A stretch of 33,877 nucleotides of DNA from Pirellulaceae bacterium (GTDB lineage Bacteria; Planctomycetota; Planctomycetia; Pirellulales; Thermoguttaceae), in assembly GCA_012744395.1 (NCBI GenBank), contig JAAYCB010000014.1:1-33877 (forward strand). Direction: 5' to 3'. Below, piece after piece: positions 15,609 through 22,610 of this stretch (positions within the stretch are counted from its first letter, which is position 1; every line of letters begins with the position of its first letter). A program made the position numbers and the translations under genes. The notes beneath the pieces were generated by a model that did no database searches, was not told the DNA's origin, and was given only the letters and a program-made list of their open reading frames with translations.

Positions 15609-16349
15609 TCAGAACGTTCCCCGCACCAGGTCGTAGCCCACCAGGAAGATTCCGGCATCGACCAGCATGTGGCTGAGCCAGGGGCCGAAGAGGGAGCCGC
15701 TCTGGTGGTAGAGCCAGGCCCAGACGCCGCCGCCAACGGCGACCGCCAGCGAGAACAACGCCGTCGGCGCGAGGGCCCATTCGAAATACACGCCCAGAAG
15801 GATCACGTGGTGGGCCATGAAACCCAGGCTCGAGACGAGGATCGCCGCCAGGATCGGCATCGCGCGACGGAGTTGCCCGAAGACGAACCAGCGCCAGTAG
15901 TACTCCTCCAGCCCGGAGTGGATCACGGCATAGAAGGTCCCCAGGGCGGCGTATTTCCAGACGCCGTCGACGCCGAATCCGTGGACCTTTTCGAGAATCG
16001 CCTGCCCGGCGGGACTGGTCGGCGCAAGGTATCCCGACGGGTGAAGCCAGAACCGATAGAGGCCCATGGCGAGCCCCACAACCGCCGCGCCGAAGATCAG
16101 GTTCATCGCCAGGCCGGATCGGGTCGGGCGGGTCGGCCGCGACAGTCGACGTCCAGCGGCGAACACCCAACAGGCCGGCAGGCCGAACTGGATGCACTTG
16201 CCCAGGGCGTAAGCGGTCTGCTGGATCGCCGGGGCGGCCGATGCGAGGGCGACGAAATACAGCAGCGTCACCAGGGTCGGGAAGAGCAGGGCGAAGAGGA
16301 TCACGCCGATCTCTGTTGTTGCGCCCTTGTCTGGTGTTGCATCCGTCAT
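15609..16349 (-). CDS. CPBP family intramembrane metalloprotease
   Basis: The 246-residue protein has six to eight hydrophobic helices and the three conserved motifs of the CPBP (CAAX protease/bacteriocin-processing, ABI) family: EEYYWRWFVF (the EExxxR motif), GFMAHHVI (FxxxH) and WLSHMLVDAG (final His). Members are glutamic-type intramembrane proteases that process prenylated or small exported peptides. The natural substrate of this one is unknown. The ATG at 16349 has the purine-rich AAAGAAGGGCGAG upstream. A longer open frame extends to 16742, but its translation is low-complexity and non-membrane. It lies between hcp and the exported TIM-barrel protein on the same strand, with gaps above 200 bases on both sides, so no operon is implied. 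Confidence 0.85.
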   Translation of the reverse strand: MTDATPDKGATTEIGVILFALLFPTLVTLLYFVALASAAPAIQQTAYALGKCIQFGLPACWVFAAGRRLSRPTRPTRSGLAMNLIFGAAVVGLAMGLYRFWLHPSGYLAPTSPAGQAILEKVHGFGVDGVWKYAALGTFYAVIHSGLEEYYWRWFVFGQLRRAMPILAAILVSSLGFMAHHVILLGVYFEWALAPTALFSLAVAVGGGVWAWLYHQSGSLFGPWLSHMLVDAGIFLVGYDLVRGTF

Positions 16350-16500
16350 CGCTCGCCCTTCTTTCAAACCGGCCGCCCTGGGCGGCTCTGATCTGCCGCA
16401 ATCCCCAGGGCGTGACGGCGGCGGAAATATATCGCCCCCAGAGTTGGGGCCCGCGCCGGTCCTGCCAGCCGGGTGGGATTGCGGCCCATCCCGGCGCCGC

Positions 16501-16537
16501 GCCTCTCCGAGACGCTTCCCCGCGATCTCGGAGAGGC
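16501..16537 (-). terminator. Strong stem-loop after hcp
   Basis: A perfect 12-bp stem (GCCTCTCCGAGA / TCTCGGAGAGGC) with a 13-base loop begins 16 bases beyond the hcp stop. It lacks a T tract. Position and strength suggest an mRNA 3' end or a terminator-like element. The rest of 16350-16552 shows nothing else. Confidence 0.5.
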
Positions 16538-16552
16538 CGGCTCGCTGGGCCG

Positions 16553-17845
16553 TTAGCCCGCCATGGCCGCCTGGAGGTCGGCCTTGGGGTCCGCCCCGGT
16601 CAGCCGCAGGTCGAACTTCTGCTGGAGCACTTGGAAGACGTTCGGCGTGACGAACGCGGGCGGCTTCGGCCCGATCGTAATTCCCTTCACTCCCAGGTGG
16701 AGCAAGGTCAGCAACACCGCGACGGCCTTCTGCTCGAACCACGAGACCACCAGGGTCAGCGGCAGGTCATTCACCGAGCAGTTGAAGGCGGACGCCAGGC
16801 CGGTGGCGACTTTGATCGCCCCGTAGGCGTTGTTGCACTGGCCCATGTCGAGCAACCGGGGCAGGCCCAGCAGTTCGCCGTAGTCGTAATCGCGGATGCG
16901 GAACTTGCCGCATCCCAGCGTGAGGATGAACGAGTCCGCCGGCGTTGCCTGCGCATAGTCGCTGAAGTAGTTGCGCCCGACCTCCGCCCCGTCGCAGCCT
17001 CCGATCAAGAAGAAGCGGCTGATCTTGCCCGCCTTGACCGCGTCGACGATCGTGCCGGCGATGTTCAGAATCACGTCATGATGGAAGCCGATCGTCTGTT
17101 TCTTGCCGAGCGCCTCGGGCAGGGGGGCGGACTGTTTGGCTTGGGCGATGACTGCGGAAAAATCATCGCCGACAACCCGCTTGCCGTCGGGCACCGCCGT
17201 CACCCGCATCGTGTAGAGCCGATCGGAGTAGCTTTCCCGGGGAATCACCACGCAGTTGGTCGTCATCACGATCGGACCGGAAAAGGCCTCGAACTCGCGA
17301 CGCTGCTTCTGCCAGGCGCCGCCGTAGTGGCCCGCCAGGTTCGGATGCTCACGGAGCTTGGGATACATGTGGGCCGGCAGCATCTCGCCGTGCGTATACA
17401 CCTTGACATCCGTCCCCTCGCACTGCTTGAGCAGGTTGTCCAGGTCCAACAGGTCGTGCCCCGAGACGAGAATCCCCGGCCCGGCCTGTGTCCCTTCTTG
17501 AAGCGGAGCGGGTGACGGCTGGCCGAACTTGTCCACGTGCCCCTGGTCCAGAAGCTCCATCACGCGGAGGTTCTGTTTGCCGCACTCCAGGACGAGTTCG
17601 AGCATCGCGCCGATGTCGAAGTTCACGTTCGTCATCGTCGCGAACAGGGCCTCCTCGACGAACGCATTGACCGCCTCGTCGCTCTTGCCGAGGCGGCGGG
17701 CATGGCTTGCATAAGCGCACATCCCCTTCAGGCCATAGAGGAGCGTCTCCTGGAGCGACTGGACGTCCTCGTCCTTGCCGCAGACTCCCGGGCTGGTGAC
17801 GCAACCGGTGCAATTGGCGGTCTGTTCACATTGATTGCAGAACAT
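16553..17845 (-). CDS. hcp: Hybrid cluster protein (hydroxylamine reductase), short class III form
   Basis: Hcp carries an Fe-S cluster and an Fe-S-O hybrid cluster and acts as a nitric oxide or hydroxylamine reductase under nitrosative stress. The N-terminal cluster cysteines are Cys3, Cys6, Cys15 and Cys22 (MFCNQCEQTANCTGCVTSPG). Hybrid-cluster ligand regions are visible: GFHHDVILN, IGGCDGAEVGR, TLGCGKFRIRDYDYG, DMGQCNNAY and SWFEQKAVAV. At 430 residues it lacks the roughly 110-residue segment after the cysteine motif, which is the mark of class III Hcp otherwise known from thermophiles and anaerobes. AAGGAG stands ten bases before the ATG. No hcr reductase gene is adjacent. A Crp/Fnr regulator is encoded divergently, with an FNR-type box between them. 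Confidence 0.92.
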   Translation of the reverse strand: MFCNQCEQTANCTGCVTSPGVCGKDEDVQSLQETLLYGLKGMCAYASHARRLGKSDEAVNAFVEEALFATMTNVNFDIGAMLELVLECGKQNLRVMELLDQGHVDKFGQPSPAPLQEGTQAGPGILVSGHDLLDLDNLLKQCEGTDVKVYTHGEMLPAHMYPKLREHPNLAGHYGGAWQKQRREFEAFSGPIVMTTNCVVIPRESYSDRLYTMRVTAVPDGKRVVGDDFSAVIAQAKQSAPLPEALGKKQTIGFHHDVILNIAGTIVDAVKAGKISRFFLIGGCDGAEVGRNYFSDYAQATPADSFILTLGCGKFRIRDYDYGELLGLPRLLDMGQCNNAYGAIKVATGLASAFNCSVNDLPLTLVVSWFEQKAVAVLLTLLHLGVKGITIGPKPPAFVTPNVFQVLQQKFDLRLTGADPKADLQAAMAG

Positions 17846-18032
17846 GGGTTTTCGACTCCTTATTGGAGAATCCGGGGAAAGGGAATGCCAGCGCGGAAAC
17901 GGCAGGGGAAGAGGCCGGCGCGCACATCGAGGAATCCTGGTTCCGCCCCGCCGCTTGCCCTTGGCTCGTTGCGTCCCCTGCGGTGAGTTCCGCGGCGGTC
18001 ACGGTGGGCTGGCTCGTGCTGCCAGCCGGTTC

Positions 18033-18038
18033 TATAAT
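18033..18038 (+). promoter_or_regulatory. TATAAT hexamer in the hcp-regulator gap
   Basis: A perfect TATAAT in the context GGTTCTATAAT, nearly the same as before the ABC ATPase gene (26255-26266). It lies 144 bases before the regulator start and has no clear -35. If it is used, the FNR-type box would lie downstream of the transcription start. Confidence 0.35.
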
Positions 18039-18097
18039 GCCTCTGCGCGCCGCCGGGCCGGGCGGCCAACGACGGGCCGGGCCCTCCGCTCCCCAGT

Positions 18098-18103
18098 ATC
18101 CTA
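18098..18103 (-). promoter_or_regulatory. Possible -10 of an FNR-dependent promoter towards hcp
   Basis: TAGGAT on the minus strand begins 29.5 bases from the centre of the FNR-type box at 18126-18139, exactly the box-to--10 distance of class II FNR promoters (box at -41.5). It matches 4 of 6 consensus bases. Transcription would begin near 18091 and give hcp a leader of about 245 bases. Confidence 0.4.
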
Positions 18104-18125
18104 ACGGCTGGCCGACCGCAAGCCA

Positions 18126-18139
18126 TTGATCTGCATCAA
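18126..18139. promoter_or_regulatory. Perfect FNR/Dnr/HcpR-type box
   Basis: TTGAT-CTGC-ATCAA is an exact match to the FNR-family consensus TTGAT-N4-ATCAA. It lies 42 bases before the regulator start codon and between the divergent hcp and regulator genes. The regulator's recognition helix carries the residues that read this half-site (Glu187, Ser190, Arg191). Confidence 0.75.
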
Positions 18140-18181
18140 GCCGGGCGGGCTTTTTTCCGGGTTTTCTCGCCGGAGTCTTCC

Positions 18182-18871
18182 ATGTCGCTGAATGTCGCGG
18201 AAATCCTCCACAGTTGCCGCTTCTTTTCAGAGGTGCAGGACACGGCGTTCGAACGGCTGCTGCGGATCGCCCGGATCGCCGAATTCAAGAGCGGCGCGCT
18301 GATCTTCCGCGAGAACCAAGAGTGCCCCGGCGTTTACGCGGTCGGGTCGGGCCTGATTCGCGTGTTCAAGGCGGCGACCCGCGGGAAGGAGCACACGCTG
18401 CACCTGGTCGGCCCGGGCGACACGTTCGCCGAGGTGGCGGCGATCGGCGGGTTTCCCGTGCCCGCCAATGCCGAGGCGGTGGCAGACAGCCGCTGCGTGC
18501 TCCTGCCGCGCGAACCATTCCGCCGCGCGTTGGAGGAAGACCACCAACTCTGCCTTCAGATGATCGCCGGCTTCTCCTATTGGGTACAGCACCTGGTCGG
18601 ACTGATGGGCGATGTCGTGCTCCGCGACGCGGTCGGCCGGCTCGCCCGATTCCTCCTCAATTCCCAGGCCGACGCCACCGGCACGGTCGAGCTGCCCAGC
18701 CTAAAGCGCCACCTGGCGAGCCATCTGAACCTGACGAGTGAGACATTTTCGCGGACCCTCCGCCGGCTCCTCGACGCCGGCGTGATCGCCCAGAGCGAGA
18801 GCAGCCTGGTCCGGATCGTCAACCGGGAGAAGCTCCGCCTGATCGCCGAGGGGCTTTCGCCGCGAGTCTAG
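18182..18871 (+). CDS. Crp/Fnr family transcriptional regulator (Dnr/HcpR-like)
   Basis: This 229-residue regulator has a cyclic-nucleotide-binding-type sensor domain (about 15-125, with SGLIRVFKAATRGKEHTLHLV and GPGDTFAEVAAIGG), a dimer helix (about 130-160) and a C-terminal winged helix-turn-helix (168-215: LPSLKRHLASHLNLTSETFSRTL..). The recognition helix has E-x-x-S-R (Glu187, Ser190, Arg191), the FNR-type specificity for TTGAT. It lacks the N-terminal cysteine cluster of FNR (only Cys12 there), so it should not hold an oxygen-sensing 4Fe-4S cluster. This points to a Dnr/NnrR/HcpR-like nitrosative or redox regulator. Divergence from hcp and the box at 18126-18139 support control of hcp and of itself. 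The signal sensed cannot be read from the sequence. Confidence 0.87.
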   Translation: MSLNVAEILHSCRFFSEVQDTAFERLLRIARIAEFKSGALIFRENQECPGVYAVGSGLIRVFKAATRGKEHTLHLVGPGDTFAEVAAIGGFPVPANAEAVADSRCVLLPREPFRRALEEDHQLCLQMIAGFSYWVQHLVGLMGDVVLRDAVGRLARFLLNSQADATGTVELPSLKRHLASHLNLTSETFSRTLRRLLDAGVIAQSESSLVRIVNREKLRLIAEGLSPRV

Positions 18872-19463
18872 GTTCTTCCGGCGGGCGCAAGTGCCGGTCG
18901 CCTGGGGGGAGGGGGGCCGATCGGTGCGGCCCTGGCGGCGCAAAGAAAGACGCGCCTACCGTCGGGATCGTGGCCACGTGTTAACACACGTTCTTACGGC
19001 TCATCTGCAATTGGCCCCCAACCGGGGCAGCCCGCGAAACGGCATCACGTTCACCAACGGCAAGCGCGCTTCAGACCTTGAACGCTAGACAAACGCAGTT
19101 ATCCAAGGGGTTGCGGTTTCTGGGTACGAATGGCCTCTGGAAAAACACGCTCCTCCAAAGTCAATAGAACCCTGCCCGGCGGCAGTGAGGCACCCGCGCC
19201 GCCGCCCGGCGAACTGACCCGACGGATCACCCGGCAGCTCGCCGAAACGAGAGGCCGGCTGGCGACCTTCGGCCCGCGCAACACGAGCGGTGTGCGTATC
19301 GAGCACGCGAGGGAACCGGCCGGGGGAATGCCGGGGATTCGACACCACGTTGTCGTCGGGACACACAGCCAAGCCGGCCGTGCGCCCCGCTAAACGGGTG
19401 CAGAGCGCGGAGCCCTGCGCAGTTGGGCAACTGCCCGGAAAAGCCGAATGGTGTGGGACATTC

Positions 19464-19802
19464 TCATGACTCCAGCCATTCGAAGGACATGAACCGGTTG
19501 GCCCCGCAAAGCGAGCCAACCACGTTGATCACTGCACTTCCATTGTAGCCAATCGCCACCGCGAAGCAAGCCGATTTTTCAACCGCCCCCCACGGAGTGG
19601 GGGCGGCGGGCAGTCCGCGACGACACGCGGCGTACAAGCGGTCCGTGCAGGGCTCAGCCAGCGTGGAACCGGTGCCGGACAACCTGCTCTCACGGGGGTT
19701 TTTACCCGTGTGTTGTGCTACGGCCGCGACTCCTTGCCGCTGCCTGCCCGCGGCGCCGGCAAAGCAACTCAGGCAACCGTTGGCTTCGGCCGGCGGCCGC
19801 AC
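19464..19802 (-). CDS. Doubtful 112-codon open frame downstream of a consensus promoter
   Basis: The GTG at 19802 lies only about nine bases after the predicted start of transcription from the promoter at 19818-19845. The translation has six cysteines and no recognisable domain; the last 35 residues (IGYNGSAVINVVGSLCGANR) look more protein-like than the rest. Several strong stem-loops lie inside it, which is unusual for a gene. I give it as a possibility only; an untranslated RNA is equally likely. Confidence 0.15.
   Translation of the reverse strand: MRPPAEANGCLSCFAGAAGRQRQGVAAVAQHTGKNPRESRLSGTGSTLAEPCTDRLYAACRRGLPAAPTPWGAVEKSACFAVAIGYNGSAVINVVGSLCGANRFMSFEWLES
19542..19569 (-). promoter_or_regulatory. 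Second possible minus-strand promoter in the gene-free region
   Basis: Minus strand: TTGCTT (19569-19564), 16-base spacer, TACAAT (19547-19542). The match is moderate, with the same 16-base spacing as the mcsA promoter. It would start an RNA that opens with the stem-loop at 19496-19521. Confidence 0.35.
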
Positions 19803-19817
19803 GCTTCGGCCACTTCA

Positions 19818-19845
19818 TGTATACACGCTCGCGGAGAATTGTCAA
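19818..19845 (-). promoter_or_regulatory. Consensus minus-strand promoter in the gene-free region
   Basis: Minus strand: TTGACA (19845-19840), 16-base spacer, TATACA (19823-19818). The -35 is perfect. Spacer length equals that of the mcsA promoter. The nearest downstream annotated gene on this strand is hcp, nearly 2 kb away beyond the opposing regulator gene, so the transcript must be local. Confidence 0.55.
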
Positions 19846-19857
19846 AGAAAGTTTCTC

Positions 19858-19899
19858 CCCGGAACTTGCTTCTGGGGTATTTACTTTCCCGGAACTTGC
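19858..19899. repeat. 12-bp direct repeat, 30-base period
   Basis: CCCGGAACTTGC occurs at 19858-19869 and 19888-19899. It lies just upstream (on the minus strand) of the promoter at 19818-19845, where a regulator could bind twin sites about three helical turns apart. Confidence 0.4.
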
Positions 19900-20098
19900 G
19901 ACGGCTCAACGAGATGCAGCGCGAGAGAAAAATTCCCGCTGGGACCGCGGCAGGACCCGCGCCGTTTTGCCCTGCGGACGCAACTTGCCCAACCGCGAAA
20001 ACCGCGCCCCTGCCGCTCGCCGGTCCGGCGGGCAGAACCCCTGCCGGTCGCGTCCCGGCGCAGGCGGGGCGCGGGACAGTCGCCGACGACGAACAGAA

Positions 20099-21382
20099 TC
20101 ACCCCTGGAAACGCTGCACGATCAGCGTGATGTTCTGGCCGCCAAATCCGAAACTGTTCGTCAGCACGTTGTTGCACGCGTGGGCGCGGGACACGTTGGG
20201 CACGTAATCCAAATCACAGTCCGGATCGGGCGTTTCGTAGTTCGTTGTCGGCGGAACAACGTTGTCGCGGATCGCCAGCAGGCAGATGATCAATTCCGTC
20301 GCGCCGGCGGCGGCGATCAGGTGGCCCATCATGCTCTTCGTGCTCGAGACGGGGATCTGGTACGCCCGCGCGCCGAACACCTGCTTGATCGCCAGCGTTT
20401 CGACCTTGTCGTTGACCCCCGTGCTGGTTCCGTGCGCGTTGATGTAGTCGATCGCCTCCGGGTCCAGACCCGCGTCGGCCAATGCCAGCTTGATGCAACT
20501 GATGGCGCCGCGGCCTTCCGGATGGGCGTCGGTGATGCGGAACGCGTCGGCCGTCGAACCATACCCGACAATCTCGCCATAGATCTTCGCGCCGCGCCCG
20601 CGGGCGCGTTCCAACTCCTCCAGCACAACCATCGCCGCGCCTTCGCCGAGCACGAACCCATCCCGATTCCGGTCGAAGGGACGCGAGGCGCCCTGCGGAT
20701 TGGCGTTGTTGGTGCTCAGCGCGGTCAGAAGGTTGAATCCCGTCACGCCGAACGGGTGGATCATCGTGTGCGTTCCGCCGGCGAGCATCAGGTCGGCGTC
20801 GCCCCGGCGGATGATCTCCACGGCCTCTCCGACAGCCTGGCTGCTGGCCGCACAAGCCGTCAGACAATTCACGTTCGGCCCCTGGGCGTTGAACAGGCTC
20901 GCCAGGTGGGCCGCCGGCATGTTCGGCTCCTGCTCCAACTCGCAGACCGGATGGAGAATCTCCAGCCCTTTCTTGGTGAACTTGGTGACGTTCAGCGTTG
21001 TCTCTTCGAGGGCCGCCACCATCATCTCCGTGAAGCGGTGAAAATCTTGCTGGCCCTCGCCGCTGCCGGTATAGACGCCAAACCGCGTGGGATCGCCCAG
21101 GCCGTCGCCAATCCCCGAATCCGCCACGGCTTTCTTCCCCGCCCCGACGGCAAACCGCGTGTGCAACCCCTGGTGCGCCCAATCCGCCGGGTCTTCTCCA
21201 ACATCGGACACGTCCCAGCCGTGAATCTCGGCAGCGATCCTCGTGGGGAAGTTGCTCGCGTCGAATCGCGTAATCATCCCCACTCCCGACTCGCCGGCCA
21301 GCAGGCGTTTCCAGACCGCGTCGATCCCCCACCCAAGGGGATTGACCCAGCCGATCCCGGTAACGACGACTCGCCTTCTCAT
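20099..21382 (-). CDS. fabF: Beta-ketoacyl-ACP synthase II family (FabF-like)
   Basis: This condensing enzyme of 427 residues extends an acyl chain by decarboxylative Claisen condensation with malonyl-ACP. The thiolase-fold active site is complete: Cys177 (NCLTACAASSQAVG), His317 (INAHGTSTGVND) and His354 (STKSMMGHLIAAAGATE), with the FVLGEGAAMVVLEE loop. The ATG at 21382 has GAGGAGAG upstream and starts at the conserved MRRRVVVTGIG. It is the last gene of a minus-strand set: hot-dog dehydratase, FabG, ACP, hot-dog dehydratase, FabF. FabH, FabD and an enoyl reductase are absent, so chain starters and malonyl-ACP must come from elsewhere. Whether it serves bulk fatty acids or a special lipid is not readable from the sequence. 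Confidence 0.9.
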   Translation of the reverse strand: MRRRVVVTGIGWVNPLGWGIDAVWKRLLAGESGVGMITRFDASNFPTRIAAEIHGWDVSDVGEDPADWAHQGLHTRFAVGAGKKAVADSGIGDGLGDPTRFGVYTGSGEGQQDFHRFTEMMVAALEETTLNVTKFTKKGLEILHPVCELEQEPNMPAAHLASLFNAQGPNVNCLTACAASSQAVGEAVEIIRRGDADLMLAGGTHTMIHPFGVTGFNLLTALSTNNANPQGASRPFDRNRDGFVLGEGAAMVVLEELERARGRGAKIYGEIVGYGSTADAFRITDAHPEGRGAISCIKLALADAGLDPEAIDYINAHGTSTGVNDKVETLAIKQVFGARAYQIPVSSTKSMMGHLIAAAGATELIICLLAIRDNVVPPTTNYETPDPDCDLDYVPNVSRAHACNNVLTNSFGFGGQNITLIVQRFQG

Positions 21383-21398
21383 CCGCGGCTCTCCTCGT

Positions 21399-21929
21399 TC
21401 ATTGGCCAGTCGGCTCGGTATCCGGATCTGCTGCAACCGGCTCGCGGAGCGGAGTGCCGTCCGCCGCCCGGCCCACGTCGTATGCGCGGAGGATCCGCAT
21501 GATTCTCAGCATGTCTTCCCGTTCGAACAGGGTCTTGTCCCGGAAACCGCCGTCGAGATGGGCGAAGAAGATGCTGATTTCCGCCTGCAACTGGTCTTGC
21601 TTGTGGCTCGTGGCCGTGACGACCGCCCCGTCCTTGCGAATGTCGTCGGCGATCGCCGTGTAGACCAGTGTGTCGCCGGGGCGCGCGCAACTGTAGAAGC
21701 GAGCGCGGGAAATCTTCGCCAAGACGACTTTCTCTCGGAACCCCGTCGATTCGCCAACGAGCAGCCCGCCGGTCTGGGCCATCCCCTCGATGATTAGGCA
21801 GTTCGGCATCGTCGGGTAACCGGGAAAATGGTCGTGGAGATGGTCTTCGGCGAGCGTGACGTTCTTGATCGCCTTGGCGCGGCGCCCGCTCTCGAATTCA
21901 ATGAAGCGATCAATCCAGTACCAGCGCAT
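21399..21929 (-). CDS. fabZ: 3-hydroxyacyl-ACP dehydratase, hot-dog fold (FabZ-like)
   Basis: The 176-residue hot-dog protein carries the dehydratase motif DHFPGYPTMPNCLIIEGMAQTGG, with the catalytic His34 and Glu48. It removes water from 3-hydroxyacyl-ACP to give the trans-2-enoyl-ACP. It is longer than classical FabZ (about 150) because of a C-terminal tail of some 35 residues (IMRILRAYDVGRAADG...). The usual Gly after MP is Asn43 (MPNC), a small departure in the substrate-lining loop. It lies 16 bases upstream of fabF and follows the ACP gene. Its paralogue at 23433 has His and Glu at the same residue numbers, so the pair probably arose by duplication within the cluster. Confidence 0.85.
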   Translation of the reverse strand: MRWYWIDRFIEFESGRRAKAIKNVTLAEDHLHDHFPGYPTMPNCLIIEGMAQTGGLLVGESTGFREKVVLAKISRARFYSCARPGDTLVYTAIADDIRKDGAVVTATSHKQDQLQAEISIFFAHLDGGFRDKTLFEREDMLRIMRILRAYDVGRAADGTPLREPVAADPDTEPTGQ

Positions 21930-22041
21930 GTGTCGAATGTTCCGCCTGAATACGACGATCTACGGGGACAACCGAGACGCAACCACAACGCGCGACAACC
22001 CGCGGCCGCACGGCCGGCGAAACCGCGCTCGCCCGCGACCG

Positions 22042-22434
22042 TCAGTCGGCGACCTCGACCTTCGTCTCCACGAACCGGCACATGTCGGCCACGGTCAACA
22101 GGTTGCCGAATTCCTGGACGACCGGATTCTTGGCGAACTGGTCGAGGTTGGCGAACGGCATCCGCCGGCGAAGCTCCTCGAGCCCCGCCTCCGTGACCTT
22201 GCCGTCCTGGACATACTCGGCGTTGGTCCAGACGTCTTCGGGGAACAGTTCGCCGCGAGGAATCTTGATGTCGAAGGCCTTCTCCAGCCGGAAGACGATG
22301 TCCAGAAAATCGATCGACTCCGCGCCCAGGTCGCCGACCAGCGTCGCCTCCGGGGCGACCTCGTCGTTGTCCACGCCCAGGGCCTCGACCAGCGCTTCCT
22401 GAACCTTCTCGAAAATCTCGTCTTTCGTCGGCAT
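22042..22434 (-). CDS. Acyl carrier protein with an internal insertion
   Basis: The 130-residue protein is a phosphopantetheine carrier: helix I (about 3-19), then LVGDLGAESIDFLDIVFRLEKAFDIKIP with Ser40 as the attachment site (ESI instead of the usual DSL). In a normal ACP of about 80 residues the last helix follows shortly. Here about 45 residues (62-112, PEDVWTNAEYVQDGKVTEAG...) are inserted before a recognisable last helix, LLTVADMCRFVETKV. The extra part has two predicted helices (TEAGLEELRRRM and NLDQFAKNPVVQEFG). The ATG at 22434 gives the standard N-terminus. It lies within the fab-like operon, which suggests a dedicated carrier for this pathway. Confidence 0.88.
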   Translation of the reverse strand: MPTKDEIFEKVQEALVEALGVDNDEVAPEATLVGDLGAESIDFLDIVFRLEKAFDIKIPRGELFPEDVWTNAEYVQDGKVTEAGLEELRRRMPFANLDQFAKNPVVQEFGNLLTVADMCRFVETKVEVAD

Positions 22435-22610
22435 CTCGTCAATCTCCAACAAGTCGTTACTGCGTGTCAATCGCGCTGCTCGCGGCAGCGTTTCTCAAAG
22501 TGTTCCTCAAAACCCATCCGTTCCGAACGTCCCTGGCGCGGCCGCCGCCGGATGGAAGGCGGTACCTCCGCACTCCGCCCGGACGGCCAAGGCAGCGACC
22601 GAAACCGGCT

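Larger units (their letters stand above)
18872..20098. other. 1.2-kb region without a convincing gene; structured on the minus strand
   Basis: No open frame here resembles a known family. Four stem-loops crowd its centre: 19403-19421 region (GCAGGGC / GCTCTGC on the minus strand, one wobble), 19419-19434 (GCAGTT-GGGC-AACTGC), 19496-19521 (GGTTGGC / GCCAACC) and 19583-19606 (CCGCCCC(C)CAC / GTGGGGGCGG). A fifth at 19691-19710 is CACGGG / CCCGTG. A 10-base palindrome, GTGTTAACAC, sits at 18978-18987. A consensus promoter at 19818-19845 reads leftward through the stem-loops. The region may encode a small RNA or be decayed sequence. Confidence 0.4.

Noticed and set aside
19330..19350. GTGTCGAATCCCC on the minus strand, resembling a tRNA T-loop
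   Set aside because: No matching T-stem, acceptor stem or anticodon arm around it.
19085..19519. Minus-strand frame in the gene-free region
   Set aside because: No ribosome binding site, no domain, and several stem-loops within it; coding cannot be supported.
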